Shown in pieces: positions 1 through 6,580 of a DNA stretch of 7,577 nt (within the stretch, counting starts at the first letter, position 1; each line of letters opens with the position of its first letter). Source of the DNA: Deltaproteobacteria bacterium. Lineage in GTDB: Bacteria > Desulfobacterota > DSM-4660 > Desulfatiglandales > Desulfatiglandaceae. The notes under the pieces were generated by a model. The model worked only from the letters and a program-made list of their open reading frames with translations. It was not told the origin of the DNA and did no database searches. The stretch is taken from contig QMLZ01000134.1 in assembly GCA_003646995.1 (NCBI GenBank), positions 1 through 7,577 of the forward strand, written 5' to 3'. Position numbers and translations under genes: made by a program.

Positions 1-258
1 CCTGAGCCATTTGTGCTCTTCACTGACTTCGGGGATAATGCGCTTGTCTTTACCCTTTATTTCTGGGTCAGTATGACCAGGCTTTTGAAACGGCGCATAA
101 TTGAAAGCGATATTCGTTACCGCATAGACGAGCTCTTCAGGGAGGCCGGCATTGCAATAGCATTTCCTCAGTTGGATGTGCACTTTGATTCCAACAGTCC
201 TCTCAAGTTGCAGTTGCTCAATAGGGAGGACACTGGCCATAGTTTTCCGCGGAAATAG
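1..258 (+). CDS. MscS-family mechanosensitive ion channel, C-terminal fragment (5' end outside window)
   Basis: The frame is open from the first base and ends with TAG at 256-258, giving the last 85 residues. MscS-type channels are inner-membrane proteins that open under membrane tension and release solutes during hypo-osmotic shock. The visible part matches the cytoplasmic C-terminal alpha/beta domain of that family. It has a beta segment reading FVLFTDFGDNALVFTLYFWV, then an IESDIRYRIDELFREAGI helix, then the family's characteristic closing motif AFPQLDVHFD, equivalent to the FPQRDVH of E. coli MscS. The usual R of FPQRDVH is L here. About 20 further residues follow that motif. The channel pore and membrane helices lie upstream of the window, so the subtype (small MscS or large MscK-like) cannot be decided; the DFGDNAL...IESD style is common in larger multi-helix members. 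The gene points the same way as the coiled-coil gene at 560, but a promoter-like site sits between them. Confidence 0.85.
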   Translation, partial: PEPFVLFTDFGDNALVFTLYFWVSMTRLLKRRIIESDIRYRIDELFREAGIAIAFPQLDVHFDSNSPLKLQLLNREDTGHSFPRK

Positions 259-479
259 AGGCCTATCCTTTTCGCAATGGAGTAAAATAGGCTCACTTGG
301 ACGCAGGTCTTGTTTGGTGCTCTAGATACTCCATACCCTTGTTGGCTTTCTCCCTCCTCCAGAGGAATCGTAGACCGATTACTGTTAGGGCCCAGCCCAA
401 GAATAAGGCATTGTCACCACAAGCCCCTCACTGCCGGTGCATCGAAGGTCAATCGCGGATTTTGGATCAAAATATGTGA

Positions 480-509
480 TTGACAAAAAGTGCTGTAACA
501 TATGATAAT
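480..509 (+). promoter_or_regulatory. Putative sigma70-type promoter for the coiled-coil gene
   Basis: A perfect -35 hexamer TTGACA lies at 480-485. Two overlapping -10 candidates follow: TATGAT at 501-506 (15-base spacer, 5 of 6 matches) and GATAAT at 504-509 (18-base spacer, 5 of 6 matches). Neither spacer is the ideal 17. The stretch from the -10 to the start codon at 560 is A-rich and about 50 bases long, a normal leader length. The sigma factor preference of the host is unknown, so this remains a sequence-level prediction. Confidence 0.4.
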
Positions 510-546
510 GAACGGAAAAAAGGCATAGCGGAATAATTTCTACCAC

Positions 547-552
547 AGGTGA
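547..552 (+). promoter_or_regulatory. Ribosome binding site of the coiled-coil gene
   Basis: AGGTGA lies 7 bases before the ATG at 560. This is good Shine-Dalgarno complementarity at near-ideal spacing. It is the main reason for choosing that start and for treating this small frame as a real gene. Confidence 0.6.
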
Positions 553-559
553 TGCCACG

Positions 560-934
560 ATGGAACCAATAAAAGAGACCATGAGAGCACTCCTTCAGGA
601 AATGATCCTTCCGGAGCTAAAGGACATAAAGGATACCTTGATAAGGCATGAGGAGAGGCTCAACTCAATGGATAAACGAATTGGTGATATAAACACCCAC
701 CTTATAGACCAGAGCAGGCGAATTGATGAGGTAAGGGAGGAGTTGTCAAGACGTATTGATGAGGTAAGGGAGGAGTTGTCAAGGCGCATTGATGAAACCA
801 ATAAATCCCTAAATGCCAGGATCGATCGTCTTTACGATGTGATAGTGAGAAGGGATGAGCACACCAAATTAGATGAAAGGGTGACCAGGCTTGAGAGAGA
901 TGTTCAGGAGCTAAAGGCCAAGATTGCTGCATGA
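560..934 (+). CDS. Small coiled-coil protein with 11-residue (hendecad) repeats, function unknown
   Basis: This frame encodes 124 residues with a good ribosome binding site and ends at TGA 932-934. It has no signal peptide, membrane segment or enzyme motif. Residues 1-24 form a mixed helix (LLQEMILPELKDIKDTL). From about residue 28 to the end the protein is strongly charged and heptad/hendecad-like, so it should be one long helix that oligomerises. Residues 55-98 are four consecutive 11-residue units beginning I-D: two near-identical (IDEVREELSRR, residues 55-65 and 66-76) and two diverged (77-87 and 88-98). The last part (LDERVTRLERDVQELKAKI) returns to a heptad leucine pattern. Similar short Glu/Arg-rich coiled-coil proteins are common hypotheticals in bacteria and archaea. 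A structural, adaptor or phage-tail/t-SNARE-like role cannot be distinguished from sequence. It is convergent with glgP, with 26 bases between the stops, so it is probably not part of the glucan operon. I do not recognise a named family. Confidence 0.75.
   Translation: MEPIKETMRALLQEMILPELKDIKDTLIRHEERLNSMDKRIGDINTHLIDQSRRIDEVREELSRRIDEVREELSRRIDETNKSLNARIDRLYDVIVRRDEHTKLDERVTRLERDVQELKAKIAA
722..787 (+). repeat. Two-copy 33-base tandem repeat inside the coiled-coil gene
   Basis: Unit one (722-754) and unit two (755-787) differ at only two positions (A/G at unit base 30, T/C at unit base 33). Both differences are silent at the protein level: AGA/AGG and CGT/CGC, all arginine. A third, strongly diverged unit at 788-820 keeps only the first eight bases (ATTGATGA) and the 33-base length. 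Each unit encodes 11 residues, so copy-number change would keep the frame and lengthen or shorten the coiled coil. The near-identity suggests a recent duplication or slippage event. Confidence 0.9.
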
Positions 935-960
935 ATAAAAAGACAAAGGTATGGGAGGAC

Positions 961-3522
961 CTAACCACCCCACACCACCAATCCCATGGCATGGCGGCTT
1001 TCGGGATTCGGGTGATTGGGCAGCACCCGGATGTTCAGTCCGAAACGGCCCGCTTCGCCAAACTCGAAATCTGACTCATACTTGTAAAGCCCCTCACTCA
1101 ATTGCTGGGTAGAATCCATGACATGGATTATCCTGTCCACACATTTATCATCTTCACCCAGTATACCGCAGTATACCTCGACCACCACATCAGAGGGATG
1201 AAGCTGGCCAAGGTGGATCTCAGCCTCCACGTGGCAGGTTTCCCCAACCTCGATTTCTTCCAATTCAGGCATTCGAACTTCTCTAATGGCGACTTCTCCC
1301 CAGCCATACATGACCCTTTCTCGCCATGCAGAAAAGGCTCTTAAGGGCTCCCAACCATTCTCCTTAAAGTGGAAACCTCTCTGGGCAGCGGGGAGGTAGA
1401 ACATTTCCCAGTAATCCTCTACCATCCTGTGGGTGTTAAATACGGGACAAAGCCGATGCATTGATGTTTTCATTTTTTCCACCCATCCCCTCGGTATCCC
1501 ATCAGATCCTCTCGAATAGAAAAGAGGTATGATGTCCTTTTCAAGAATGTCGTAAAGGGCACGGGATTCAATTTCATCCTGGAAGCCCTCGTCTCCATAT
1601 TCCTCGCCACTGCCTATGGCCCACCCAACGTCTCTGTCGTACCCCTCCTCCCACCAACCGTCCAGGACGCTAAAATGAAGGGCCCCGTTGGCAACTGCCT
1701 TCATGCCGCTCGTACCGCAGGCCTCAAGTGGGCGGCGAGGAGTGTTGAGCCACACGTCTACCCCCTGTACCATGTGCCGCGCCACTTCCATGTCATAGTC
1801 TTCTAGAAAAACTATGTGACGTCTGAACTTTTCTTGATTCGAAATCTGGACTATTTGCTTTATCAGGTCTTTTCCCATCTGGTCGTGGGGATGGGCCTTG
1901 CCAGCAAAAATGATCTGCACGGGCCGGTCTTCATTCGTGATGATTTTCTCCAGTCTCCCTATGTCCTTTAAAATGAGGTATGCCCTTTTGTATGGCGCAA
2001 ACCTGCGGGCGAAACCTATGGTCAAGGTCTCAGAGCTTAAAACCTCGTCTGCTATGGTGAGATCCTTGCCTGAAGCCCCCCTCCTGGCAAGCTGTGCCCT
2101 CAATCGCCTCCTGGCAAATGCCACCAATCGTTCTCTGGCGCGCTCATGGGTCCTCCAGAGTTCTGTGTTGGGAATGAGATCCACTCTTTCCCATACCTTT
2201 ACATTATCAGGGTCCTCAATCCATCTTGGTCCCAGGTATCGGTCATAATTTTCCCTCATGCCTTGGGATATCCACGAGGGAATATGTACTCCGTTGGTGA
2301 TATGTGTGATTGGGAGGTCCGCCTCCGGCGTCTTTGGCCATATCTTCTCCCACATCTTTCGGCTCACCTTCTCGTGAAGCCGGCTAACAGCATTGCACCA
2401 GTTTGACAACCTCAAGGCAAGTACTGCCATGCAAAACCACTCATCCTTGTTTCTGGGCTCCTGCCTTCCAAAACCCAGGAATACGTCAAAACTGATTCCA
2501 AGGGATTTGGCATATTCTTCAAAGTAAATCCGCATCAGGTCTGGATGAAAGACATCAATGCCCGCGGGTACTGGAGTGTGGGTAGTAAAAACGCTTGTAG
2601 CCCTAACAAACTCGAGGGCCTCATTAAAGTTCAGGGCATATTTTTCCCTCAAATCCCTGATGCGCTCCATGAGGGCAAAGGCTGAATGCCCTTCGTTGAT
2701 ATGGAATACGTCCGCTTCTATACCCATGGTAAGCAACGCACGCACACCCCCTATTCCCAGTACAATTTCCTGCCTGATTCTCATGTCGTGATCCCCGCCA
2801 TATAACTGTGAGGTAATATCGCGGGCCCAATCTGAGTTTCTCTTTACATTGGTATCAAGCAAATACAGGCAAAACCTTCCCACGTTAACCTTCCAAACCT
2901 GTATGTTGACGGTCTCCCCCTTCATGCTCACAGAAACGGTGAGTGGCGCCCCTTCCTCGGTCCGCACAAGGGTCATGGGCATCATGCTGAATCGATTTGC
3001 AGGATAGGTCTCCATCTGCCATCCGTCCTGGGTCAGGTATTGTCGGAAGTATCCCCTTTGATATGCCAGCGACACCCCACATACGGGCAAATTCAGATCG
3101 CTTGCCGATTTCAAATGATCGCCGGAAAGTATTCCAAGGCCACCGGAGTAAATGGAAAGGCAATCCGCCACACCGCATTCGGCCGTAAAGTATGCAACAC
3201 GGGAGTGCTTGCCATGTTTGCCAAAGATCCTTTCGTTAATATGCTCAGACATGTAGCGCTTGAACTCGTGATGTACCCTTTCCATGTGCGCTAGAAAGCC
3301 CTCATCATGGGCTAGATTCTTAATTTCTTTCTGGGTCAGTCGGCACAAAAGCTCAACAGGGTTTCTTCTTGTTTTCTCCCACAGTTCAGGGTTCACCCTC
3401 CTAAATAACTCAGCAGCCTCATGGTTCCACACAAACCACAGGTTGTAAGCGAGCTCTTTTAACGGGTCCAAGACCTTGGGTATCTTTGGTTTTACATCAA
3501 TTGTTTTAATTGGGAACGTCAT
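961..3522 (-). CDS. glgP: Alpha-glucan (glycogen/maltodextrin) phosphorylase, GT35, short Thermotoga-like type
   Basis: The 853-residue cytosolic enzyme should use phosphate and pyridoxal phosphate (PLP) to remove terminal glucose from alpha-1,4-glucan as glucose-1-phosphate. Residues 1-110 form a DUF3417-type N-terminus (LKELAYNLWFVWNHEA). The phosphorylase core follows: YSGGLGILSGDHLKSASDL (125-143), FHINEGHSAF (273-282), THTPVPAGIDVF (314-325) and the phosphate-region motif FARRFAPYKRA (504-514). The PLP site is ACGTSGMKAVANGAL with the Schiff-base lysine at K608. This GTSGMK form is typical of the TIGR02094-like phosphorylases rather than the animal/E. coli GTGNMK form. Residues from about 741 form a beta-rich C-terminal extension ending GLVVWGG, usual for this subgroup. 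Start ATG at 3522 is supported by AAGGAG 5 bases upstream. That site overlaps the TAA of the GH13 gene, with only 9 bases between the genes, suggesting translational coupling. It is the last gene of the operon. No simple terminator is seen after its TAG (961-963). Confidence 0.96.
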   Translation of the reverse strand: MTFPIKTIDVKPKIPKVLDPLKELAYNLWFVWNHEAAELFRRVNPELWEKTRRNPVELLCRLTQKEIKNLAHDEGFLAHMERVHHEFKRYMSEHINERIFGKHGKHSRVAYFTAECGVADCLSIYSGGLGILSGDHLKSASDLNLPVCGVSLAYQRGYFRQYLTQDGWQMETYPANRFSMMPMTLVRTEEGAPLTVSVSMKGETVNIQVWKVNVGRFCLYLLDTNVKRNSDWARDITSQLYGGDHDMRIRQEIVLGIGGVRALLTMGIEADVFHINEGHSAFALMERIRDLREKYALNFNEALEFVRATSVFTTHTPVPAGIDVFHPDLMRIYFEEYAKSLGISFDVFLGFGRQEPRNKDEWFCMAVLALRLSNWCNAVSRLHEKVSRKMWEKIWPKTPEADLPITHITNGVHIPSWISQGMRENYDRYLGPRWIEDPDNVKVWERVDLIPNTELWRTHERARERLVAFARRRLRAQLARRGASGKDLTIADEVLSSETLTIGFARRFAPYKRAYLILKDIGRLEKIITNEDRPVQIIFAGKAHPHDQMGKDLIKQIVQISNQEKFRRHIVFLEDYDMEVARHMVQGVDVWLNTPRRPLEACGTSGMKAVANGALHFSVLDGWWEEGYDRDVGWAIGSGEEYGDEGFQDEIESRALYDILEKDIIPLFYSRGSDGIPRGWVEKMKTSMHRLCPVFNTHRMVEDYWEMFYLPAAQRGFHFKENGWEPLRAFSAWRERVMYGWGEVAIREVRMPELEEIEVGETCHVEAEIHLGQLHPSDVVVEVYCGILGEDDKCVDRIIHVMDSTQQLSEGLYKYESDFEFGEAGRFGLNIRVLPNHPNPESRHAMGLVVWGG

Positions 3523-3527
3523 AGGTA

Positions 3528-3533
3528 CTCCTT
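3528..3533 (-). promoter_or_regulatory. Ribosome binding site of glgP, overlapping the upstream stop codon
   Basis: Read on the minus strand, the sequence TAAGGAG combines the TAA stop of the GH13 gene (3534-3532) with an AAGGAG Shine-Dalgarno site, 5 bases before the glgP ATG. This is the strongest ribosome binding site seen in the operon and would let terminating ribosomes reinitiate on glgP. Confidence 0.75.
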
Positions 3534-5019
3534 AGCTAAAATAGATACAGAAAAAGTGAAAATCCCAGGGCTCCAGTCCAACGTAAAGACCTTGGGTCTC
3601 CACATCTTGAACTCTCGCCGAGTATTTCTCCCCTTTTATGAGGTCAATCATTTTAAGATCACCGGCAGCATCAAACCAATTATGCGGAAACCTGATGCGT
3701 CCCTGGCTTGGCATATTGGAAAGATTGACGGCTATTACGATCCTTTCTTTCCTATATCGCAACCCCCATGCCAGTAGATTCCTGCAGCTCTGGTTATCCA
3801 GCCATCCATCCACCGCAAACATCTGCCAAAGACCTTCATGGAAGATGGGTATATCTGTTTGCTGAAGCAGTATTGCAGAGAATTCTAAGATATCTTTGTC
3901 CAATGGCTCTTCTGGTGCCCTTCTAAGTTGAACAGGCACCCGCATGCGTCTGGCTTCAAACTGACCGTGATGCCAAAGTCTTGCACCTGGCACTGTGGCG
4001 TGAATTACCATTGCCACCTTTATCCTATCCCTCCCCAAGGCATCCATTGCGCGGGGTTCATCATGATTCTCCAGGAAACGGAGTAATCGCTGCTGATCGG
4101 GGAGGGGTTTGCTCAATTGGTTTTTCAACCTCTCCACGTCTGAGCTTACGAGAGCATCATAAAAGTCCTTGTCATAGCTATAATTGAATCCAGCCTCAAG
4201 TAACTGTTTTCCTAGTCCCCAGTAGCTTTCCGCAATGAAGGTGAAATTAGCCCGAATATCTCTTATGCTGTTTATAGCATAAGGCCAGAATTCTTGGAGA
4301 TCTTCCAGTCCAGTTACGTATTGGCCCCATGTCTTTGCGAAAACTTTGTTCAAGACAAGCATTGCCATATCACAGCGCAGACCATCGCAAAGTTCGCTAA
4401 CGGATTGGAGCACATCTTTCATTGCCTCCTGGGTATCCCTTTTCATGTAATTGAGCTGGGCCGTGTCAGTCCATGGCGGGAAATAGGGGTCTTTGCCGTG
4501 GGCTATGCAGAAAGGCCCGTGGGTGCTTTCGGCTTTGAAAAAACCATTCGGACACGTGCGTGAAGGTCCGGGGCTAGAATTGATATAATACTCAGGATGT
4601 TCTTGCACCCAGTGGTGGTCGCATGCGGTATGATTAGGCACAAAGTCCAGAATTAGGTCCAGACCCATATCGTTAAGGGTCTTCTTTAGGGCTTCGAGAT
4701 CGTTGGCATCCCCGAATTGAGGATCAGGGCTATAGGAGCGAACCGCATAGGGTGACCCCCCCAGGTCCGCTATTTGAAAATCTGGGAGCACCTTCTCACA
4801 CTCTTTTATTAATCCTTCTGACTTCCTGGCCTCATTTTCAGAAGCAGGGCTCCTTTCCCACATCCCCATCAGCCATACCGCATCCATGCCCATACGTTTG
4901 ATATTCTCCCACTGAGAGGCGGGAACTTGTGACAAAGAGACCTTACACCCTTGCCTTGCGGACAGTTCATTTAACCATGTCATAAGATTTATCTCGTAGA
5001 TGTGTGGGTTATTTCGCAT
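3532..5019 (-). CDS. GH13 alpha-amylase-family glycosidase (subfamily uncertain)
   Basis: This is a 495-residue protein with no signal peptide, so it probably acts in the cytosol on stored or imported alpha-glucan. It begins HIYEINLMTWLNELS, the usual opening beta strand of a (beta/alpha)8 GH13 barrel. The four conserved regions are present: region I DFVPNH (125-130), region II GLRCD with nucleophile D217, region III FIAES with acid/base E264, and region IV ENHDEPR with transition-state aspartate D320. It should therefore be catalytically active. A C-terminal beta domain follows (about 405-495, LLAWGLRYRKERIVIAVNLS). The motif HHGQFEARR (350-358) sits in a loop that I recall as HEGQFEGRR in relatives, so two positions look changed. 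The exact reaction (endo-hydrolysis, maltodextrin release or transglycosylation) cannot be read from sequence. ATG at 5019 is the only in-frame start because a TAA lies just upstream. The site before it (GCGGGC) is a weak ribosome binding site, and 45 bases separate it from malQ. Confidence 0.9.
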   Translation of the reverse strand: MRNNPHIYEINLMTWLNELSARQGCKVSLSQVPASQWENIKRMGMDAVWLMGMWERSPASENEARKSEGLIKECEKVLPDFQIADLGGSPYAVRSYSPDPQFGDANDLEALKKTLNDMGLDLILDFVPNHTACDHHWVQEHPEYYINSSPGPSRTCPNGFFKAESTHGPFCIAHGKDPYFPPWTDTAQLNYMKRDTQEAMKDVLQSVSELCDGLRCDMAMLVLNKVFAKTWGQYVTGLEDLQEFWPYAINSIRDIRANFTFIAESYWGLGKQLLEAGFNYSYDKDFYDALVSSDVERLKNQLSKPLPDQQRLLRFLENHDEPRAMDALGRDRIKVAMVIHATVPGARLWHHGQFEARRMRVPVQLRRAPEEPLDKDILEFSAILLQQTDIPIFHEGLWQMFAVDGWLDNQSCRNLLAWGLRYRKERIVIAVNLSNMPSQGRIRFPHNWFDAAGDLKMIDLIKGEKYSARVQDVETQGLYVGLEPWDFHFFCIYFS

Positions 5020-5064
5020 TGTTTTTGCCCGCTTTTATTCGAAATAGCTTTTTTGATTCTTCTC

Positions 5065-6579
5065 TCATATCCTTCCGTAGATTTCCGTCATTTCTCTGAG
5101 TTGTTCTGCGAGCTCCCTCCCTAGCTTATCAGGTGTGAGTCTCCATTGCCAGTTACCTTCATTTCGTGCAGGTCTGTTCATGCGGGCCTCTTCACCAAGG
5201 CCTAGAATATCCTGCATGGGAAACATGGAGAGCTTCGCGACTGACATCATGGCTAGCCTCACCAGGGCCAACGAGATTTCTCCTGTAGTGACCTCTCGCC
5301 CAAGGTATTTGAAGATCCTCTGCCTTTGCCCAGCATCTATCTCATTTTCGAACCATCCCCTGGCTGTATTGTTATCATGGGTTCCCGTATAAACCACGCA
5401 GTCTCTTTCGAGATTATGCGGGGCATAAGGATTTGTAGGCAGATCCTCTCCAAAGGCAAACAACAAAATCTTCATTCCAGGCAACCCAAAATGCAACCTC
5501 ACCTCCGTGACGTCAGGAGTAATAACACCAAGATCTTCTGCAACGATGGGAATGCGTCCCAGTTCTTTCTTCACACAGCCAAAGAAATCCCATGCCGGGG
5601 CCTCCACCCAGTGACCGTTTATGGCATTTTCCTCATGAGCTGGCACTTCCCAATAGCCTACAAACCCACGAAAATGATCAACTCTCACCAAATCGAAAAG
5701 GGCCAGGTTATGCCGTATTCTCTTTATCCACCAATCATAGCCAGTGGCCTTGAGAACATCCCACCTGTAGACAGGATTGCCCCAGAGTTGCCCCGTGGAG
5801 CTGAAATAGTCCGGCGGGACCCCTGCCACTGTTATGGGCCTTTTGTCTTCATCAAGATTAAACAATTCAGGATGCGCCCATACATCCGCGCTATCGTGGA
5901 CCACGTAAATTGGCATATCGCCGAAAATCCGGATCCCCTTTTCATTGCAAAATGCCCTTAGAGCCATCCATTGTTTGTAAAGGAGAAACTGAACGAACTG
6001 AATCTTTTCCAACGAACTTTTATGCTCGCGTCTTACTTCTGCTAAAGCCCAATCGCTCCTGTCTCTTAATTCGGGGGGCCATTGTGTCCAGGGGCTTCCT
6101 CCGTTCATGCCCTTGATGATTCTAAACAGCGCATAATCACCAAGCCAATGGCTATTTGTTTGGCAGAATTCCTCGTATTCTCTATGACCAGAAGCATTGT
6201 CAAAGTCTTTGAATATTCTTTCAATCAGTTCTTGATTGTGGCTGACTACCTTGCAGTACTCCACCACGTCCTGAGAAAAAACATGCCCTGAACTCAGGAT
6301 GGAAGGGGGCGCCCACCCCCATTTTACGAGAAGTTCAGGGCTTAGGAACAGGGGGTTCAGTGCAAAGGCAGAACAACTGTGATAGGGCGAATTACCATGA
6401 GCCTGATCCGTGGGAGTAAGGGGTAATATTTGCCAATAGGATTGACCGGCCATCTGGAGAAACTTGGCGAACCTATAAGCCCAGGGCCCGAAATCTCCGA
6501 TTCCAAACTTCCCTGGAAGTGAGGTAACATGGAGCAGGATCCCGCTTGCTCTCCTCTCCAACACCTGTGTTACTTCCAT
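5065..6579 (-). CDS. malQ: 4-alpha-glucanotransferase (amylomaltase / disproportionating enzyme), GH77
   Basis: This 504-residue cytosolic enzyme transfers alpha-1,4-glucan segments between chains and can release glucose. It would recycle short maltodextrins left by phosphorylase and supply longer chains for branching. The length is typical of the compact bacterial amylomaltase type. Visible hallmarks are RASGILLHVTSLPGKFGIGD (10-29), ILPLTPT...GNSPY (51-65), GDMPIYV (220-226), the loop GVPPDYFSSTGQLWGNPVY (253-271), LVRVDHFRGF with nucleophile D301, IVAEDLG with acid/base E348, and YTGTHDNNT with D402. All three catalytic carboxylates and the 250s-type loop are intact. Their spacing resembles that of Thermus amylomaltase. 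The start ATG lies one base after the glgB TGA (TGAcATG on the minus strand), with a purine-rich GGGGAGAGG site inside the end of glgB, so translation is probably coupled. It ends with TGA at 5065-5067. Confidence 0.97.
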   Translation of the reverse strand: MEVTQVLERRASGILLHVTSLPGKFGIGDFGPWAYRFAKFLQMAGQSYWQILPLTPTDQAHGNSPYHSCSAFALNPLFLSPELLVKWGWAPPSILSSGHVFSQDVVEYCKVVSHNQELIERIFKDFDNASGHREYEEFCQTNSHWLGDYALFRIIKGMNGGSPWTQWPPELRDRSDWALAEVRREHKSSLEKIQFVQFLLYKQWMALRAFCNEKGIRIFGDMPIYVVHDSADVWAHPELFNLDEDKRPITVAGVPPDYFSSTGQLWGNPVYRWDVLKATGYDWWIKRIRHNLALFDLVRVDHFRGFVGYWEVPAHEENAINGHWVEAPAWDFFGCVKKELGRIPIVAEDLGVITPDVTEVRLHFGLPGMKILLFAFGEDLPTNPYAPHNLERDCVVYTGTHDNNTARGWFENEIDAGQRQRIFKYLGREVTTGEISLALVRLAMMSVAKLSMFPMQDILGLGEEARMNRPARNEGNWQWRLTPDKLGRELAEQLREMTEIYGRI

Positions 6580-6580
6580 G

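Larger units (their letters stand above)
259..559. other. Intergenic spacer, no supported gene
   Basis: This roughly 300-base stretch lies between the channel gene and the coiled-coil gene. No frame in it has both a good start and family resemblance. It contains a weak inverted repeat GCCTAT / ATAGGC (261-266 and 287-292) just after the channel stop. This has a 20-base loop and no T-run, so it is a poor terminator. It also contains a promoter-like site at 480-509 and a ribosome binding site at 547-552 for the downstream gene. A reverse-strand reading frame at 293-427 has a hydrophobic segment but no good start codon. I see no tRNA, repeat array or mobile-element end. Confidence 0.6.

Noticed and set aside
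261..292. GCCTAT / ATAGGC inverted repeat considered as the terminator of the channel gene
   Set aside because: The stem is only 6 bases with a 20-base loop and no following T-tract, so it is too weak to call.
297..479. A 60-codon plus-strand frame in the spacer
   Set aside because: It has a TTG start without a ribosome binding site, low-complexity composition, and overlap with a better-looking reverse frame.
385..582. A 65-codon minus-strand frame from 582
   Set aside because: It covers the promoter-like site and the start of the coiled-coil gene. No family resemblance is seen and the upstream region is coding on the other strand.
702..992. A 96-codon minus-strand frame, and another at 595-801, across the coiled-coil gene
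   Set aside because: Their repetitive peptides are reverse translations of the 33-base repeat. The plus-strand frame has the better start, ribosome binding site and a sensible coiled-coil pattern.
1009..1029. CGGGTG / CACCCG inverted repeat considered as a terminator for the convergent genes
   Set aside because: It lies inside the conserved C-terminal coding region of glgP and has no T-run on either side.
5326..5961. A 211-codon open frame on the plus strand
   Set aside because: It lies wholly antisense to malQ, whose family motifs and catalytic residues are unambiguous. The peptide shows no family resemblance and there is no supporting ribosome binding site.
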